From: Bacteroides sp. | Lineage (GTDB): Bacteria; Bacteroidota; Bacteroidia; Bacteroidales; Bacteroidaceae | DNA: 64,000 bases | Direction of reading: 5' to 3' | NCBI GenBank assembly: GCA_017621035.1 | Contig: JAGATY010000013.1 | Span: forward strand, 1-64,000 | Part shown: in pieces, positions 25,490 to 33,748 of the stretch | Position numbering within the stretch: position 1 is the first letter of the stretch | How the letters are laid out: the number at the start of each line of letters is the position of its first letter | Translations under genes and position numbers: made by a program | The notes under the pieces: generated by a model | Databases searched by the model: none | Seen by the model: only the letters and a program-made list of their open reading frames with translations | What the model was told of the DNA's origin: nothing

Positions 25490-27133
25490 CTAACGTTTCC
25501 GCTCAATGTCCTCCTGACGCAGGAAGGCATCATTATAGCGGGCACCCCACAGTTCATAACGATCAATCTGTTTAACCATCTTCTTACTGAACTCTTCCCA
25601 CGACTTGACGGCAGGTTGTGACCAGGCACTTTCTGCCAAGGCTGCCAATCGGGGGAACAGGTTGAACTCTGCTTTCCAGGTATTCTGTGTGTACTCTGTC
25701 CACAAACAGCCCTGAACACCCATCACACGAGAGAGTTGCTCGGCAGTCAAAGTATCCGGGACAGCCTCAAACTCATACACTTTCTGCAAAGTAAGAGGAC
25801 CGTTAGGGCCAATCTCCTGCTGCAAGCGGCTCTCCTTCTTATTCAGATAATACCAGCCGGAGCAGGCAAAGATGGTTTGATTACCCGCTTCCAAGGCATG
25901 AATGCCATGTGTAGGTCTGCGCCAGTTCATAATGATGCACTCCTTGGATATGCCACCCTCCAGCACTTCATCCCATCCGATGGCACGTTTCCCGTTGCGT
26001 TGAATCACCTCTTGCACGTGATGAACAAAGTAACTTTGCAATTCTTTCTCATCTTTCAAGCCCTGCTCACGCATAAACTGCTGGGTACTTTCTGAGGCTT
26101 TCCACCACTTCTTGGCACATTCATCTCCACCCAAATGAATGTAAGGACCGGGGAAGAGGCTGCACAACTCGGTGAAAACATCAGACAAGAAGGTGAAGAC
26201 CTCCTCTGTAGGAGCCAGTACATTGTTGAATCGGTTGTAAATACCCCAGGTGCGAGCACACGACTGCTCGGCATCTGGAGTGGTGCTAAAGGCAGGATAA
26301 GTAGCCAGCACAGCCATGCAATGCCCGGGGATGTCTATCTCCGGAATCACTGTAATGTGACGTTCCTGAGCATACCGAACCACTTCGGCCACCTCTTCCT
26401 GTGTGTAATAACCGCCGTAAGGAAGAGGCTGATACTTACCGGGATAGTAACCCACAATCTCGCCATCGCGATAGGCACCTACTTCTGTCAGTTCCGGTCT
26501 GCACTTCAACTGGATTCTCCATCCCTGATCATCTGTCAAATGCCAGTGAAAGAAGTTAAGTTTATGCAGTGCCATATAGTCTAAGTATCGTTTGATGAAC
26601 GCCACCGGAAAGAAGTGGCGTACCACATCGAGGTGCATTCCACGATAAGCAAAGCGCGGATAATCTGTCACCTCCACTGCCGGCAACAAAGGTACGATAC
26701 CAGCCTGAGTAGGTAACAATTGAATGAGGGTCTGCACTCCATAGAATACACCTGCAGCATCGTTACCCTGCACAGTCACACCGCCTTGGGGAGTGATGCT
26801 CAACCGATAGCCGCCGGAGATGGAGTCGTTGTGAAGATTTATCAGTGTAATGGCAGCCTCTTGTCGCATCTGCTGCCCCTTTTTCTGCTTCTTGGCAGGC
26901 ATTTGTAGGTGGGTTCTAAGCCCTAAGTATTGTTCCAGGTAGGCAGAGAGATAATTGCCCGTAGGTTCCAAATCGGTTTCCGACAAGCAGATAGCAGCCT
27001 CTTGTTGCAACCGGAACTGCAACGTATCAGTCACTCTGACCTCTACCGGCTGGGGAACAATCTGTATAGAAGAGTGTTGCGCCTGCATCCAGAGTGAGTA
27101 CAGAGAGACTAGCAGTAGTAATACTTTCTTCAT
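25490..27133 (-). CDS. GH20 beta-N-acetylhexosaminidase, exported
   Basis: The 547-residue enzyme has a signal peptide (…SLYSLWMQAQ), an N-terminal GH20b-type domain to about residue 150 and the catalytic TIM barrel. The Asp-Glu catalytic pair lies in IHLGGDECAKKWW, with HWHLTDDQGWR, IPEIDIPGH and GCLWTEY around it. It removes terminal GlcNAc or GalNAc from glycans, probably host mucin or N-glycan pieces. A second, closely similar GH20 gene lies 25 bp upstream on the same strand, so the pair arose by duplication and is probably one transcript. Confidence 0.96.
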   Translation of the reverse strand: MKKVLLLLVSLYSLWMQAQHSSIQIVPQPVEVRVTDTLQFRLQQEAAICLSETDLEPTGNYLSAYLEQYLGLRTHLQMPAKKQKKGQQMRQEAAITLINLHNDSISGGYRLSITPQGGVTVQGNDAAGVFYGVQTLIQLLPTQAGIVPLLPAVEVTDYPRFAYRGMHLDVVRHFFPVAFIKRYLDYMALHKLNFFHWHLTDDQGWRIQLKCRPELTEVGAYRDGEIVGYYPGKYQPLPYGGYYTQEEVAEVVRYAQERHITVIPEIDIPGHCMAVLATYPAFSTTPDAEQSCARTWGIYNRFNNVLAPTEEVFTFLSDVFTELCSLFPGPYIHLGGDECAKKWWKASESTQQFMREQGLKDEKELQSYFVHHVQEVIQRNGKRAIGWDEVLEGGISKECIIMNWRRPTHGIHALEAGNQTIFACSGWYYLNKKESRLQQEIGPNGPLTLQKVYEFEAVPDTLTAEQLSRVMGVQGCLWTEYTQNTWKAEFNLFPRLAALAESAWSQPAVKSWEEFSKKMVKQIDRYELWGARYNDAFLRQEDIERKR

Positions 27134-27158
27134 TTGATAGATATTTTAAGGTTAATGA

Positions 27159-28763
27159 TTATCGTTTCCAAGCCACCTTCTTCTTACGCGGAAAGAAGGG
27201 TGAGTAGCGAATGCCCCACAGTTCATAGCGTTCCAGCTGGGTTACAAGTTTATCAGAAAAGTGACTCCACCCCTTACGCTCAGGCAGGCTCCAGCCATTC
27301 TCACTCAACGCAGCCATGCGCGGAAAGGCACTAAACTCTACCTTCCAGGGACTTCGGGTGTACTCAGTCCATAAGCAGCCCTGCACTCCAATGATGTTTT
27401 CGGCCTCTTGTTCACTTAATCCCTCGGGCACAATGGCATACTCATACACCCGCTCCACGGGAATGGCAATAGCATCGGGACCCACTTCGCGCTGAGAAGC
27501 ACTCTCCTTCAGGTTGAAATACATACGATAGATACTGGTAGAGATGGTACGATAACCTGCCTTTGCCGACCGCTTACCTACCGACGAACGACGCCAATTC
27601 ATTACTATACAATCCTTAGACAAACCGCCATCCAATATCTCATCCCAGCCCACCAGCGTCTTTCCACGCTGATCCAGCACTGCCTTTACGTGGTGAATAA
27701 AGTAACTTTGGAGTGCATCTTCATCTTTCAACCCCTGTGTTTGCATAAAGTGTTGAGCCTGCGGCGACTGCCTCCACCAGCATTTAGCACACTCATCTCC
27801 GCCTACGTGTATGTAGGGACCGGGGAAAAGGTCACACACCTCATTGAATACATCTGTCAGGAATCGGAACACCTCCTCTGTAGGAGCCAGCACATTATTC
27901 TGTTTCTCAAACACATGCCACGTTTTTGCACACTCCTTCACTGTCTCCGGCTCGGTACCGAAGTGCGGAAAGGCTTGCAGCACTGCCATACAATGACCGG
28001 GAATATCCACCTCCGGAATCACTGTAATGTGACGTTCTTGCGCGTAGCGAACTACCTCCGCCACATCTTCTGCCGTATAATATCCTCCGTAAGGTTGCTC
28101 TTGATATACACCGGGATAGACACCTTCTATCTCACCCGCGCGCATACTTCCCGCCTGTGTCAGTTGCGGATAGCATTTCAAGTCCAGTCGCCACCCCTGG
28201 TCGTCGGTCAGATGCCAATGAAAGAAGTTTAATTTGTGCAGTGCCATGCGGTCAATATATTGTTTGATGTAGGCAACCGGAAAATAGTGGCGTACCACAT
28301 CGAGATGCATACCTCGGTAAGCAAAGCGCGGATAGTCCGTCACCTCCACCATCGGCAACTGCGGCACGATACCTGCACGAGTGGGTAACAACTGAATGAG
28401 AGTCTGTACCCCGTAGAACAAACCTGCTGCATCGTTCCCTTGCACAACTACCCCTGACGCATCTACCGTCAGTCGGTAACCTCCACTCTGTCGTCTGTTT
28501 TTAGCATTCACAAGCCGAACGGCACACACATTCGTCGCCACATCATCTGTAACTAACTTCTTCACAGAGAGTGGTAATCCCAAATAGCGTAGCGCATAAT
28601 CTGCCAAATACGCAGCCTCAAACCGTACCGAGCGATCCGAATAGCCAACCACGGCTCCCCGCCACAACCGAAAAGTCTTGTCTCCCATCCGTCTCACCTC
28701 CACCGGTTCAGGCACAATGTGTAAACACTTCTCCTCCATCTGCATACTATTTAAATGATACAA
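27159..28763 (-). CDS. GH20 beta-N-acetylhexosaminidase lacking a signal peptide
   Basis: The 534-residue enzyme is a paralogue of its neighbour and shares long blocks such as TDYPRFAYRGMHLDVVRH, ALHKLNFFHWHLTDDQGWR and the catalytic GGDECAK. It begins MYHLNSMQMEEKCLHIVPEP, which has no hydrophobic segment, and no in-frame start gives one. It is therefore predicted to stay in the cytoplasm, while the neighbour is exported. A division between outside trimming and inside degradation is plausible. A -7-like element reading toward it lies at 28812-28819. Confidence 0.94.
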   Translation of the reverse strand: MYHLNSMQMEEKCLHIVPEPVEVRRMGDKTFRLWRGAVVGYSDRSVRFEAAYLADYALRYLGLPLSVKKLVTDDVATNVCAVRLVNAKNRRQSGGYRLTVDASGVVVQGNDAAGLFYGVQTLIQLLPTRAGIVPQLPMVEVTDYPRFAYRGMHLDVVRHYFPVAYIKQYIDRMALHKLNFFHWHLTDDQGWRLDLKCYPQLTQAGSMRAGEIEGVYPGVYQEQPYGGYYTAEDVAEVVRYAQERHITVIPEVDIPGHCMAVLQAFPHFGTEPETVKECAKTWHVFEKQNNVLAPTEEVFRFLTDVFNEVCDLFPGPYIHVGGDECAKCWWRQSPQAQHFMQTQGLKDEDALQSYFIHHVKAVLDQRGKTLVGWDEILDGGLSKDCIVMNWRRSSVGKRSAKAGYRTISTSIYRMYFNLKESASQREVGPDAIAIPVERVYEYAIVPEGLSEQEAENIIGVQGCLWTEYTRSPWKVEFSAFPRMAALSENGWSLPERKGWSHFSDKLVTQLERYELWGIRYSPFFPRKKKVAWKR

Positions 28764-28811
28764 AACTTACACTTCTCATTCATTTCTCTATCCACCACAT
28801 CATATTTCTCG

Positions 28812-28819
28812 CAAAGATA
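28812..28819 (-). promoter_or_regulatory. Putative -7 element of the GH20 pair
   Basis: TATCTTTG on the minus strand, 49 bp before the start of the upstream GH20 gene. No good -33 TTTG is seen at the usual distance. The remainder of 28764-28929 holds only a small GCCAAA/TTTGGC hairpin near 28890-28920. Confidence 0.4.
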
Positions 28820-28929
28820 ATTAGAATAATTGATAAGAAGAATTTCCTATTCCTATTAGCTGAAATGTAAGTTTACCTCCACTGAACTACAGCCAAACCC
28901 TTACGGGCATTCCTTTGGCTACCCAGCAA

Positions 28930-28968
28930 AATGAAAGCACCTCAAAATCATACGATTAAGAGGTGCTT
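28930..28968 (-). terminator. Terminator of the tRNA-Gly/tRNA-Leu transcript
   Basis: On the minus strand AAGCACCTC and GAGGTGCTT (28960-28968 and 28935-28943 on the plus strand) form a 9-bp stem followed by a T-rich run. It lies directly after the tRNA-Leu 3' end. Confidence 0.65.
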
Positions 28969-28972
28969 ACTG

Positions 28973-29056
28973 TACTCGAAGCGGGACTTGAACCCGCACA
29001 GCCGCAATGGCCAAAGGATTTTAAGTCCTTCGTGTCTACCATTCCACCATTCGAGC
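28973..29056 (-). tRNA. tRNA-Leu (anticodon TAA)
   Basis: The 84-nt minus-strand cloverleaf has an acceptor stem GCTCGAA/TTCGAGT, anticodon stem-loop AAGGA CTTAAAA TCCTT with anticodon TAA, a long variable arm (GGCCATTGCGGCTGTG region) as expected for a class II tRNA, and T loop GGTTCAAGTCC. It lies 14 bp after tRNA-Gly in the same transcript. No CCA is encoded. Confidence 0.95.
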
Positions 29057-29070
29057 AGCCTAGTAAATGG

Positions 29071-29143
29071 AGCGGAAAACGAGGCTCGAACTCGCGACCC
29101 CAACCTTGGCAAGGTTGTGCTCTACCAACTGAGCTATTTCCGC
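29071..29143 (-). tRNA. tRNA-Gly (anticodon GCC)
   Basis: The 73-nt minus-strand cloverleaf has a GCGGAAA/TTTCCGC acceptor stem, D arm TAGCTCAGTTGGTAGAGC, anticodon stem-loop CAACC TTGCCAA GGTTG with anticodon GCC, and T loop AGTTCGAGCCT. It is first in a two-tRNA transcript with tRNA-Leu. Confidence 0.96.
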
Positions 29144-29167
29144 AAAGGGTTTCTTGAAGAACGGGTG

Positions 29168-29199
29168 CAAAGATAAAGAGTTTCCTTGTTACGGCCAAA
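29168..29199 (-). promoter_or_regulatory. Promoter of tRNA-Gly/tRNA-Leu
   Basis: On the minus strand TATCTTTG (29168-29175) and TTTG (29196-29199) are separated by 20 bases, a full match to the Bacteroides promoter consensus, 25 bp before the first tRNA. Confidence 0.75.
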
Positions 29200-29222
29200 T
29201 CTTTTTAACAGAAAGTGCAATC

Positions 29223-29675
29223 TCAGTTAGATACATGAAGGGTTTGCCCCGAGAGGCGAACTGAGTAACGACGTAACACCTCCTCGCCCAGGCCGTCTGA
29301 CCGACCACCCCCATTACTAAGGTCATAGGTAGCCTTACATTTAGGACAAACAGCTGTTCCTAATCCATCATCAGTTACCTCCAAAGAGACACTACGGCTA
29401 GCCTCAACCGGACACGCAGCATCAAATGCCAGATAAGTCTGCCCATCCGAATAGACCGACTGACCGATAATCAAGCCGGCATACCCCACAGCCACCCCAC
29501 TTGTATTTTTCGTCACTTTCAAAAAACGACCGGGTGTAGTAATCTGATAATAGGGACTTTGAGCAAGATTACACGTAAAAGAGAAAGCAACAGTAGGGAT
29601 GCTGCTCTCATACACATCGCCACAACCGACAACGCCGAGCCACAACATCCCTACTGTCAACAAAATCTTCCTCAT
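29223..29675 (-). CDS. Small lipoprotein with a degenerate Rieske-like Cys motif
   Basis: The 150-residue protein has a lipoprotein signal (lipobox VVGC, C18). Its second half reads DAACPVEASRS then AVCPKCKATYDL. The spacing and surroundings resemble a Rieske fold (CxH…CxxH), but the iron-binding histidines are absent and one is replaced by Cys, so a normal Rieske [2Fe-2S] cluster is unlikely. The three Cys may bind another metal or form a disulfide. It lies 13 bp after argH on the same strand; no link to arginine synthesis is apparent. Function unknown. Confidence 0.8.
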   Translation of the reverse strand: MRKILLTVGMLWLGVVGCGDVYESSIPTVAFSFTCNLAQSPYYQITTPGRFLKVTKNTSGVAVGYAGLIIGQSVYSDGQTYLAFDAACPVEASRSVSLEVTDDGLGTAVCPKCKATYDLSNGGGRSDGLGEEVLRRYSVRLSGQTLHVSN

Positions 29676-29688
29676 CGCTCACCTAGCT

Positions 29689-31029
29689 TTATCTACCCAG
29701 CAATGCATCCTCAGCCTGCTGCATAGTGTCAAAATTGAAGCCACTGATTACATGCTGCATCTGAGCAGTAATGGCATCATTACAGAGGTTACCGATGCTT
29801 CCTTCATGCGTATGATGCACCTGTTTATTGTGCGTAAAGTGACCGGCCTCAATGTCAAGCCCCACTTTTTTATAAGCATCACGGAAAGGCATACCCTCAC
29901 GTGCCAAACGGTTGACCTCCTCAACACTGAAGATATAGAGATACTTATCATCTTCAAGTATGTGCTTATTGACTTCAATAGCACCAATAATGTAGCTCGT
30001 CATGCGAAGACAATCCTTCAGTTCCTGGAATGCAGGCAGGAACACCTCCTTGATTATCTGCAGATCACGGAAATAACCTGAAGGCAAGTTGTTGGCTATC
30101 ATCATGATTTGCTGTGGCAAAGCCTGTAACTTATTACACTTCGCACGTGTCAATTCAAACACGTCCGGATTCTTCTTGTGCGGCATAATGCTGGAACCCG
30201 TCGTACAGTCATCAGGCAGCTTAACGAAACCAAAGTTTTGACTACTGAACATACAGGCATCAAAAGCCAGCTTAGAAATGGTTCCGGCAATGCTGGCCAT
30301 CGCAAAAGCCACGTTTCGTTCCATCTTACCACGTCCCATTTGCGCATATACCACATTGTAGTTCAGCGCCTCAAACCCCAACAGATTGGTAGTCATGGTA
30401 CGATTCAGCGGGAACGAAGAGCCATATCCGGCTGCCGAACCCAGCGGGTTTCTGTTACACATATGGAAAGCAGCCTGCAAAAAGAGCATATCATCTACCA
30501 GACTCTCTGCATAGGCTCCAAACCACAAACCGAAAGAAGAGGGCATTGCAATCTGCAAGTGGGTGTACCCCGGCATCAGCACATCTTTATATTGTTCGCT
30601 TTGCTGTATCAGCGTATTGAAGAGATGTTCCACCTCTTCAGCAATCTCTTTCAGTTCCGAACGGGTGAAAAGCTTCAGGTCAAGCAGAACCTGGTCATTG
30701 CGGGAACGTCCACTATGAATCTTCTTCCCCACATCACCCAACTTTCTGGTCAACATCAATTCCACCTGAGAGTGAACATCTTCCACTCCCTCCTCTATAA
30801 TAAATTGCCCCGCTTCAGCCGTTGCATAAATCTCTTTCAAGGCTGCAAGCAACACCTGCAATTCATCTTTTGTCAACAAACCGATGCTTTCAAGCATAGT
30901 GATGTGCGCCATAGAGCCTAACACATCATACTTGGCCAGGTAAAGATCCAGCTCTCGGTCGCGACCTACCGTAAAGCGTTCAATCTCTTTATTCACCTGA
31001 ACCGACTTTTCCCAAAGTTTCTGTGCCAC
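29689..31029 (-). CDS. argH: Argininosuccinate lyase
   Basis: The 446-residue member of the fumarase/aspartase superfamily has the signature GSSIMPHKKNPD near residue 280 and an N-terminal YDVLGSMAHITML. It splits argininosuccinate to arginine and fumarate, the last step of arginine synthesis, in the cytoplasm. It is encoded away from argG, behind an SRPBCC protein and pyrE on the same strand. Length and motifs are normal. Confidence 0.96.
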   Translation of the reverse strand: MAQKLWEKSVQVNKEIERFTVGRDRELDLYLAKYDVLGSMAHITMLESIGLLTKDELQVLLAALKEIYATAEAGQFIIEEGVEDVHSQVELMLTRKLGDVGKKIHSGRSRNDQVLLDLKLFTRSELKEIAEEVEHLFNTLIQQSEQYKDVLMPGYTHLQIAMPSSFGLWFGAYAESLVDDMLFLQAAFHMCNRNPLGSAAGYGSSFPLNRTMTTNLLGFEALNYNVVYAQMGRGKMERNVAFAMASIAGTISKLAFDACMFSSQNFGFVKLPDDCTTGSSIMPHKKNPDVFELTRAKCNKLQALPQQIMMIANNLPSGYFRDLQIIKEVFLPAFQELKDCLRMTSYIIGAIEVNKHILEDDKYLYIFSVEEVNRLAREGMPFRDAYKKVGLDIEAGHFTHNKQVHHTHEGSIGNLCNDAITAQMQHVISGFNFDTMQQAEDALLGR

Positions 31030-31075
31030 AACAAATAAGGATTAACAGTTAATGAAATAAAATAGGGAACCACCC

Positions 31076-31486
31076 TTAGTACTGAATCATCGCCAACATA
31101 TCAGCCATCTTCTGGATGCCTTCTTGCAACGGTTTCTGCACCATTGCCTTCATGAAAGGATTCAGTTCCATGCCGATAGTAAGCTTCATCTTACACTGAG
31201 CATCACTAACCGGCAACAGTTGAATCCACAAATTGAAGGGAAGAGGAGAGGTTGTTGTACCGAATTTAATACACTTACAGGGCTCCTTCTCCACCACTTG
31301 CAGAGTGATGTTACCCACAGGAGGAACCTCTACACTCATACTATCTGTACTGAATGTCAGATTTTTCACCTTATCCTCCGGCAATCTGTCCTTTACTTTC
31401 TCCAAGTTATTAAGGTCAGAAAGCTTTTCATACACAACCTCTTGCGGGAAAGGGATAACCTTTACTTCACTTTCAAACTTAGTCAT
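31076..31486 (-). CDS. SRPBCC-fold protein
   Basis: The 136-residue protein is a single START/SRPBCC-like domain (MTKFESEVKVIPFPQEVVYEKLSDLNNL… and the amphipathic C-terminal helix NPFMKAMVQKPLQEGIQKMADML). I chose the ATG at 31486; a TTG two codons earlier is also open. Such domains bind hydrophobic ligands in a deep pocket. It lies between pyrE and argH, 46 bp before argH. The ligand is unknown. Confidence 0.86.
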   Translation of the reverse strand: MTKFESEVKVIPFPQEVVYEKLSDLNNLEKVKDRLPEDKVKNLTFSTDSMSVEVPPVGNITLQVVEKEPCKCIKFGTTTSPLPFNLWIQLLPVSDAQCKMKLTIGMELNPFMKAMVQKPLQEGIQKMADMLAMIQY

Positions 31487-31511
31487 ACACAAACAATCGT
31501 CAAAAAAAAGA

Positions 31512-31552
31512 CAAAAGAACTACCCGAAGCACCCCCGGATGGTTCTTTTATC
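31512..31552 (-). terminator. Hairpin downstream of pyrE
   Basis: On the minus strand AAAAGAACCATCC and its imperfect complement GGGTAGTTCTTTT surround a G-rich loop and are followed by GTCTTTTTTTT. This looks like an intrinsic terminator for pyrE, separating it from the SRPBCC and argH genes. Confidence 0.6.
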
Positions 31553-31579
31553 TATAGCTATGTAATATAAAAATCTCAC

Positions 31580-32218
31580 TTATTTCTCCACACCCCAATG
31601 AGCAGGATCCTTACGCCATTCATTCAAAGTGGCTACATCAGCCTCTTCAATATAGCCCGTGCGCAAAGCAACTTCCAGCACAGCCTCATAATTAGTCAGG
31701 GTCACCAGAGGAACTTTAGCATCCTTGAATGCCTTTTCTGCTACAGGGAAACCATACGTATAGGCAGCTACCATACCAATCACCTCGCATCCATCGCGAC
31801 GGATAGCCTCTACTGCCTTCAAGCTGCTGCCACCTGTAGAAATCAAATCTTCCACTACAACAACTTTCATTCCCGGGCGAAGTTCACCTTCTATCAGATT
31901 CTCCAAACCGTGATCTTTAGGAGTAGAACGAACGTAAACAAACGGAAGATTCAAAGCGTCGGCCACCAATGCACCTTGAGGAATGGCACCTGTTGCAACA
32001 CCTGCAATAGCATCCACCTGTCCGAAACGCTCCAAAATCAGGCGAGTCGTTTCCAATTTCACAAAACTACGCAACGAAGGATAAGACAAAGTCTTACGAT
32101 TATCGCAATAGAACGGTGACTTCCAGCCGGATGCCCAAGTAAACGGATTGGCCGGTTGCAGCTTAATTGCCTTAATCTTTAATAACTTCTCTGCAAATAA
32201 TCTTTCAAGAGCTTTCAT
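31580..32218 (-). CDS. pyrE: Orotate phosphoribosyltransferase
   Basis: The 212-residue enzyme has the PRPP-binding motif VVVVEDLISTGGSS (about 122-135) and FTWASGWKSPFYCDNRK at the N-terminus. It makes OMP from orotate and PRPP in pyrimidine synthesis. I chose ATG 32218 (MKALERLFAEK); an in-frame start at 32254 would add 12 residues that match nothing and overlap a -7-like element (TATTTTTG, 32252-32259). The gene follows recX on the same strand. Confidence 0.95.
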   Translation of the reverse strand: MKALERLFAEKLLKIKAIKLQPANPFTWASGWKSPFYCDNRKTLSYPSLRSFVKLETTRLILERFGQVDAIAGVATGAIPQGALVADALNLPFVYVRSTPKDHGLENLIEGELRPGMKVVVVEDLISTGGSSLKAVEAIRRDGCEVIGMVAAYTYGFPVAEKAFKDAKVPLVTLTNYEAVLEVALRTGYIEEADVATLNEWRKDPAHWGVEK

Positions 32219-32299
32219 AGCAATATTATCTGTTTTTAAATAAATACCGTGCAAAAATAAGGATTCAAAATGAATTAAAGTGCAAGCCTCTTCATTTTT

Positions 32300-32770
32300 T
32301 TATTCTGAGACCTCATTTTCCTCCTCTATATTCAGGCAGTGGCGGATGTCCTCCATCTCGAAACCACGACTCAAAGCAAAGCGAATGAGCTTGGCATTGA
32401 GTTCATATTCACTCTCCGCACGAACGCTTTTACGCTTGGAAGTCAACAACTTATTCAAGATTTCCGCATACTCATCCGCGTCTATTTCGTTTAGATACTG
32501 CCAATACACCGACGAGGGAATCTTCTTCAACTGCAACGCCTGAGCAATCTTCACCTTTCCCCATTTGTCAAAGCGATACTTATCATTCACAAACGCCCGA
32601 CAATAGCGCTCCTCATCAATGTACTTCTCTTGCACCAACTGTTCCTCTATACGCTCAATAGTTGTGTAGGGCAATCCCCACCGTTGCATCTTCTCTGCTA
32701 CTTCTGCACGACAATGTTCACCTGCCGAGCAGAAAGCTGTAAGTTTGTTTAAAGCTTCCGCCTCAGTCAT
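32300..32770 (-). CDS. recX: RecX family regulatory protein
   Basis: The 156-residue protein is made of three-helix RecX repeats (KLTAFCSAGEHCRAEVAEKM, YIDEERYCRAFVNDK, AKLIRFALSRGFEMEDIRHCL). RecX binds inside the RecA filament and limits its activity. No recA is nearby. It lies between prmC and pyrE on the same strand with gaps of about 50-80 bp. Confidence 0.93.
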   Translation of the reverse strand: MTEAEALNKLTAFCSAGEHCRAEVAEKMQRWGLPYTTIERIEEQLVQEKYIDEERYCRAFVNDKYRFDKWGKVKIAQALQLKKIPSSVYWQYLNEIDADEYAEILNKLLTSKRKSVRAESEYELNAKLIRFALSRGFEMEDIRHCLNIEEENEVSE

Positions 32771-32821
32771 AAAATCATTTTATTTGTAAACTACTCAAAA
32801 TTTTTTTCTGTTATCATTTGC

Positions 32822-33691
32822 CTACTGTCCTGTAGCCGGTTGCGGCATTCTTTCACCCTTTTGCGCCATCACGAAGCGGTCATTCCCTGAAAGATCTCTC
32901 TCCAAACGCACCTCTACATACCCCTGACGGAGGAGCAACTCCACCACGTCTGGGCCGTAAGCACGGTTAATTTCAAAATACAATCGTCCTCCTGCCACCA
33001 GCAGTGTCTGCCCCAGCTCACCAATACGGCGATAGAAGAGCAGCGGGTCTTCATCCGGAACAAATAGGGCAAGCGAAGGCTCCCAATCTAGCACATTGCG
33101 CTGCATATCAGTCTGTTCTTTCTGAGCAATATAAGGCGGATTGCTGACAATCACGTCATAGCAACCGACCTGCGAGGGCTGATAGTTCAACACATCGCAC
33201 TGCCGGAAGCTGACCGACACCTGTTGTCGCTCACTATTGATGCGAGCCACTGCCAACGCCTCTTCTGACACATCCCAAGCCTCGACCTGTGCATTAGGTA
33301 GCTCCTTCGCCACCGAGACTGCTATACACCCACTGCCGGTACCGATGTCTAAGATGTGCGCATCTGCCGGAACCTCCTGCAACAGTTTCTCCACCAGTTC
33401 TTCCGTCTCCGGACGGGGTATCAGCACGCTCGATGTGACGTAAAAGTCGCGCTGCAAGAAACGAGCCGTCCCCATTATATATTGTATAGGACGAAATTTG
33501 GTTAATTGTTCAAGAATGTCCCTCAATTTACTCGCCTCGTTTGAAGATAAACTCATATCTTTGCCGAGGTAATAATCCGTCACGCTCTGTCCGAATATCT
33601 CACAACAGATGATACGCGAAAGGGCGGCAGCCTCTTGCGACGTGTAACACTGTTGTAACGTATTGCGAATAGAAGACAGGGTGTTGTTCAT
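32822..33691 (-). CDS. prmC: Peptide chain release factor N5-glutamine methyltransferase
   Basis: The 289-residue protein has an N-terminal helical domain (to about residue 80) followed by a Rossmann methyltransferase with ILDIGTGSGCIAVSVA (SAM binding) and the catalytic NPPYI in VSNPPYIAQKEQ. It methylates the GGQ glutamine of release factors in the cytoplasm. It is divergently arranged with ribD, sharing a 57-bp gap. A TACTTTTG element on the minus strand (33715-33722) may be its -7 box. Confidence 0.95.
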   Translation of the reverse strand: MNNTLSSIRNTLQQCYTSQEAAALSRIICCEIFGQSVTDYYLGKDMSLSSNEASKLRDILEQLTKFRPIQYIMGTARFLQRDFYVTSSVLIPRPETEELVEKLLQEVPADAHILDIGTGSGCIAVSVAKELPNAQVEAWDVSEEALAVARINSERQQVSVSFRQCDVLNYQPSQVGCYDVIVSNPPYIAQKEQTDMQRNVLDWEPSLALFVPDEDPLLFYRRIGELGQTLLVAGGRLYFEINRAYGPDVVELLLRQGYVEVRLERDLSGNDRFVMAQKGERMPQPATGQ

Positions 33692-33748
33692 CTAGGGTTT
33701 TACATTTCAAGCGGCAAAAGTACAAATAATTGCAAAAAGAGTAGCAAA

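Noticed and set aside
30178-30921. 247-codon plus-strand frame
   Set aside because: It is antisense to argH.
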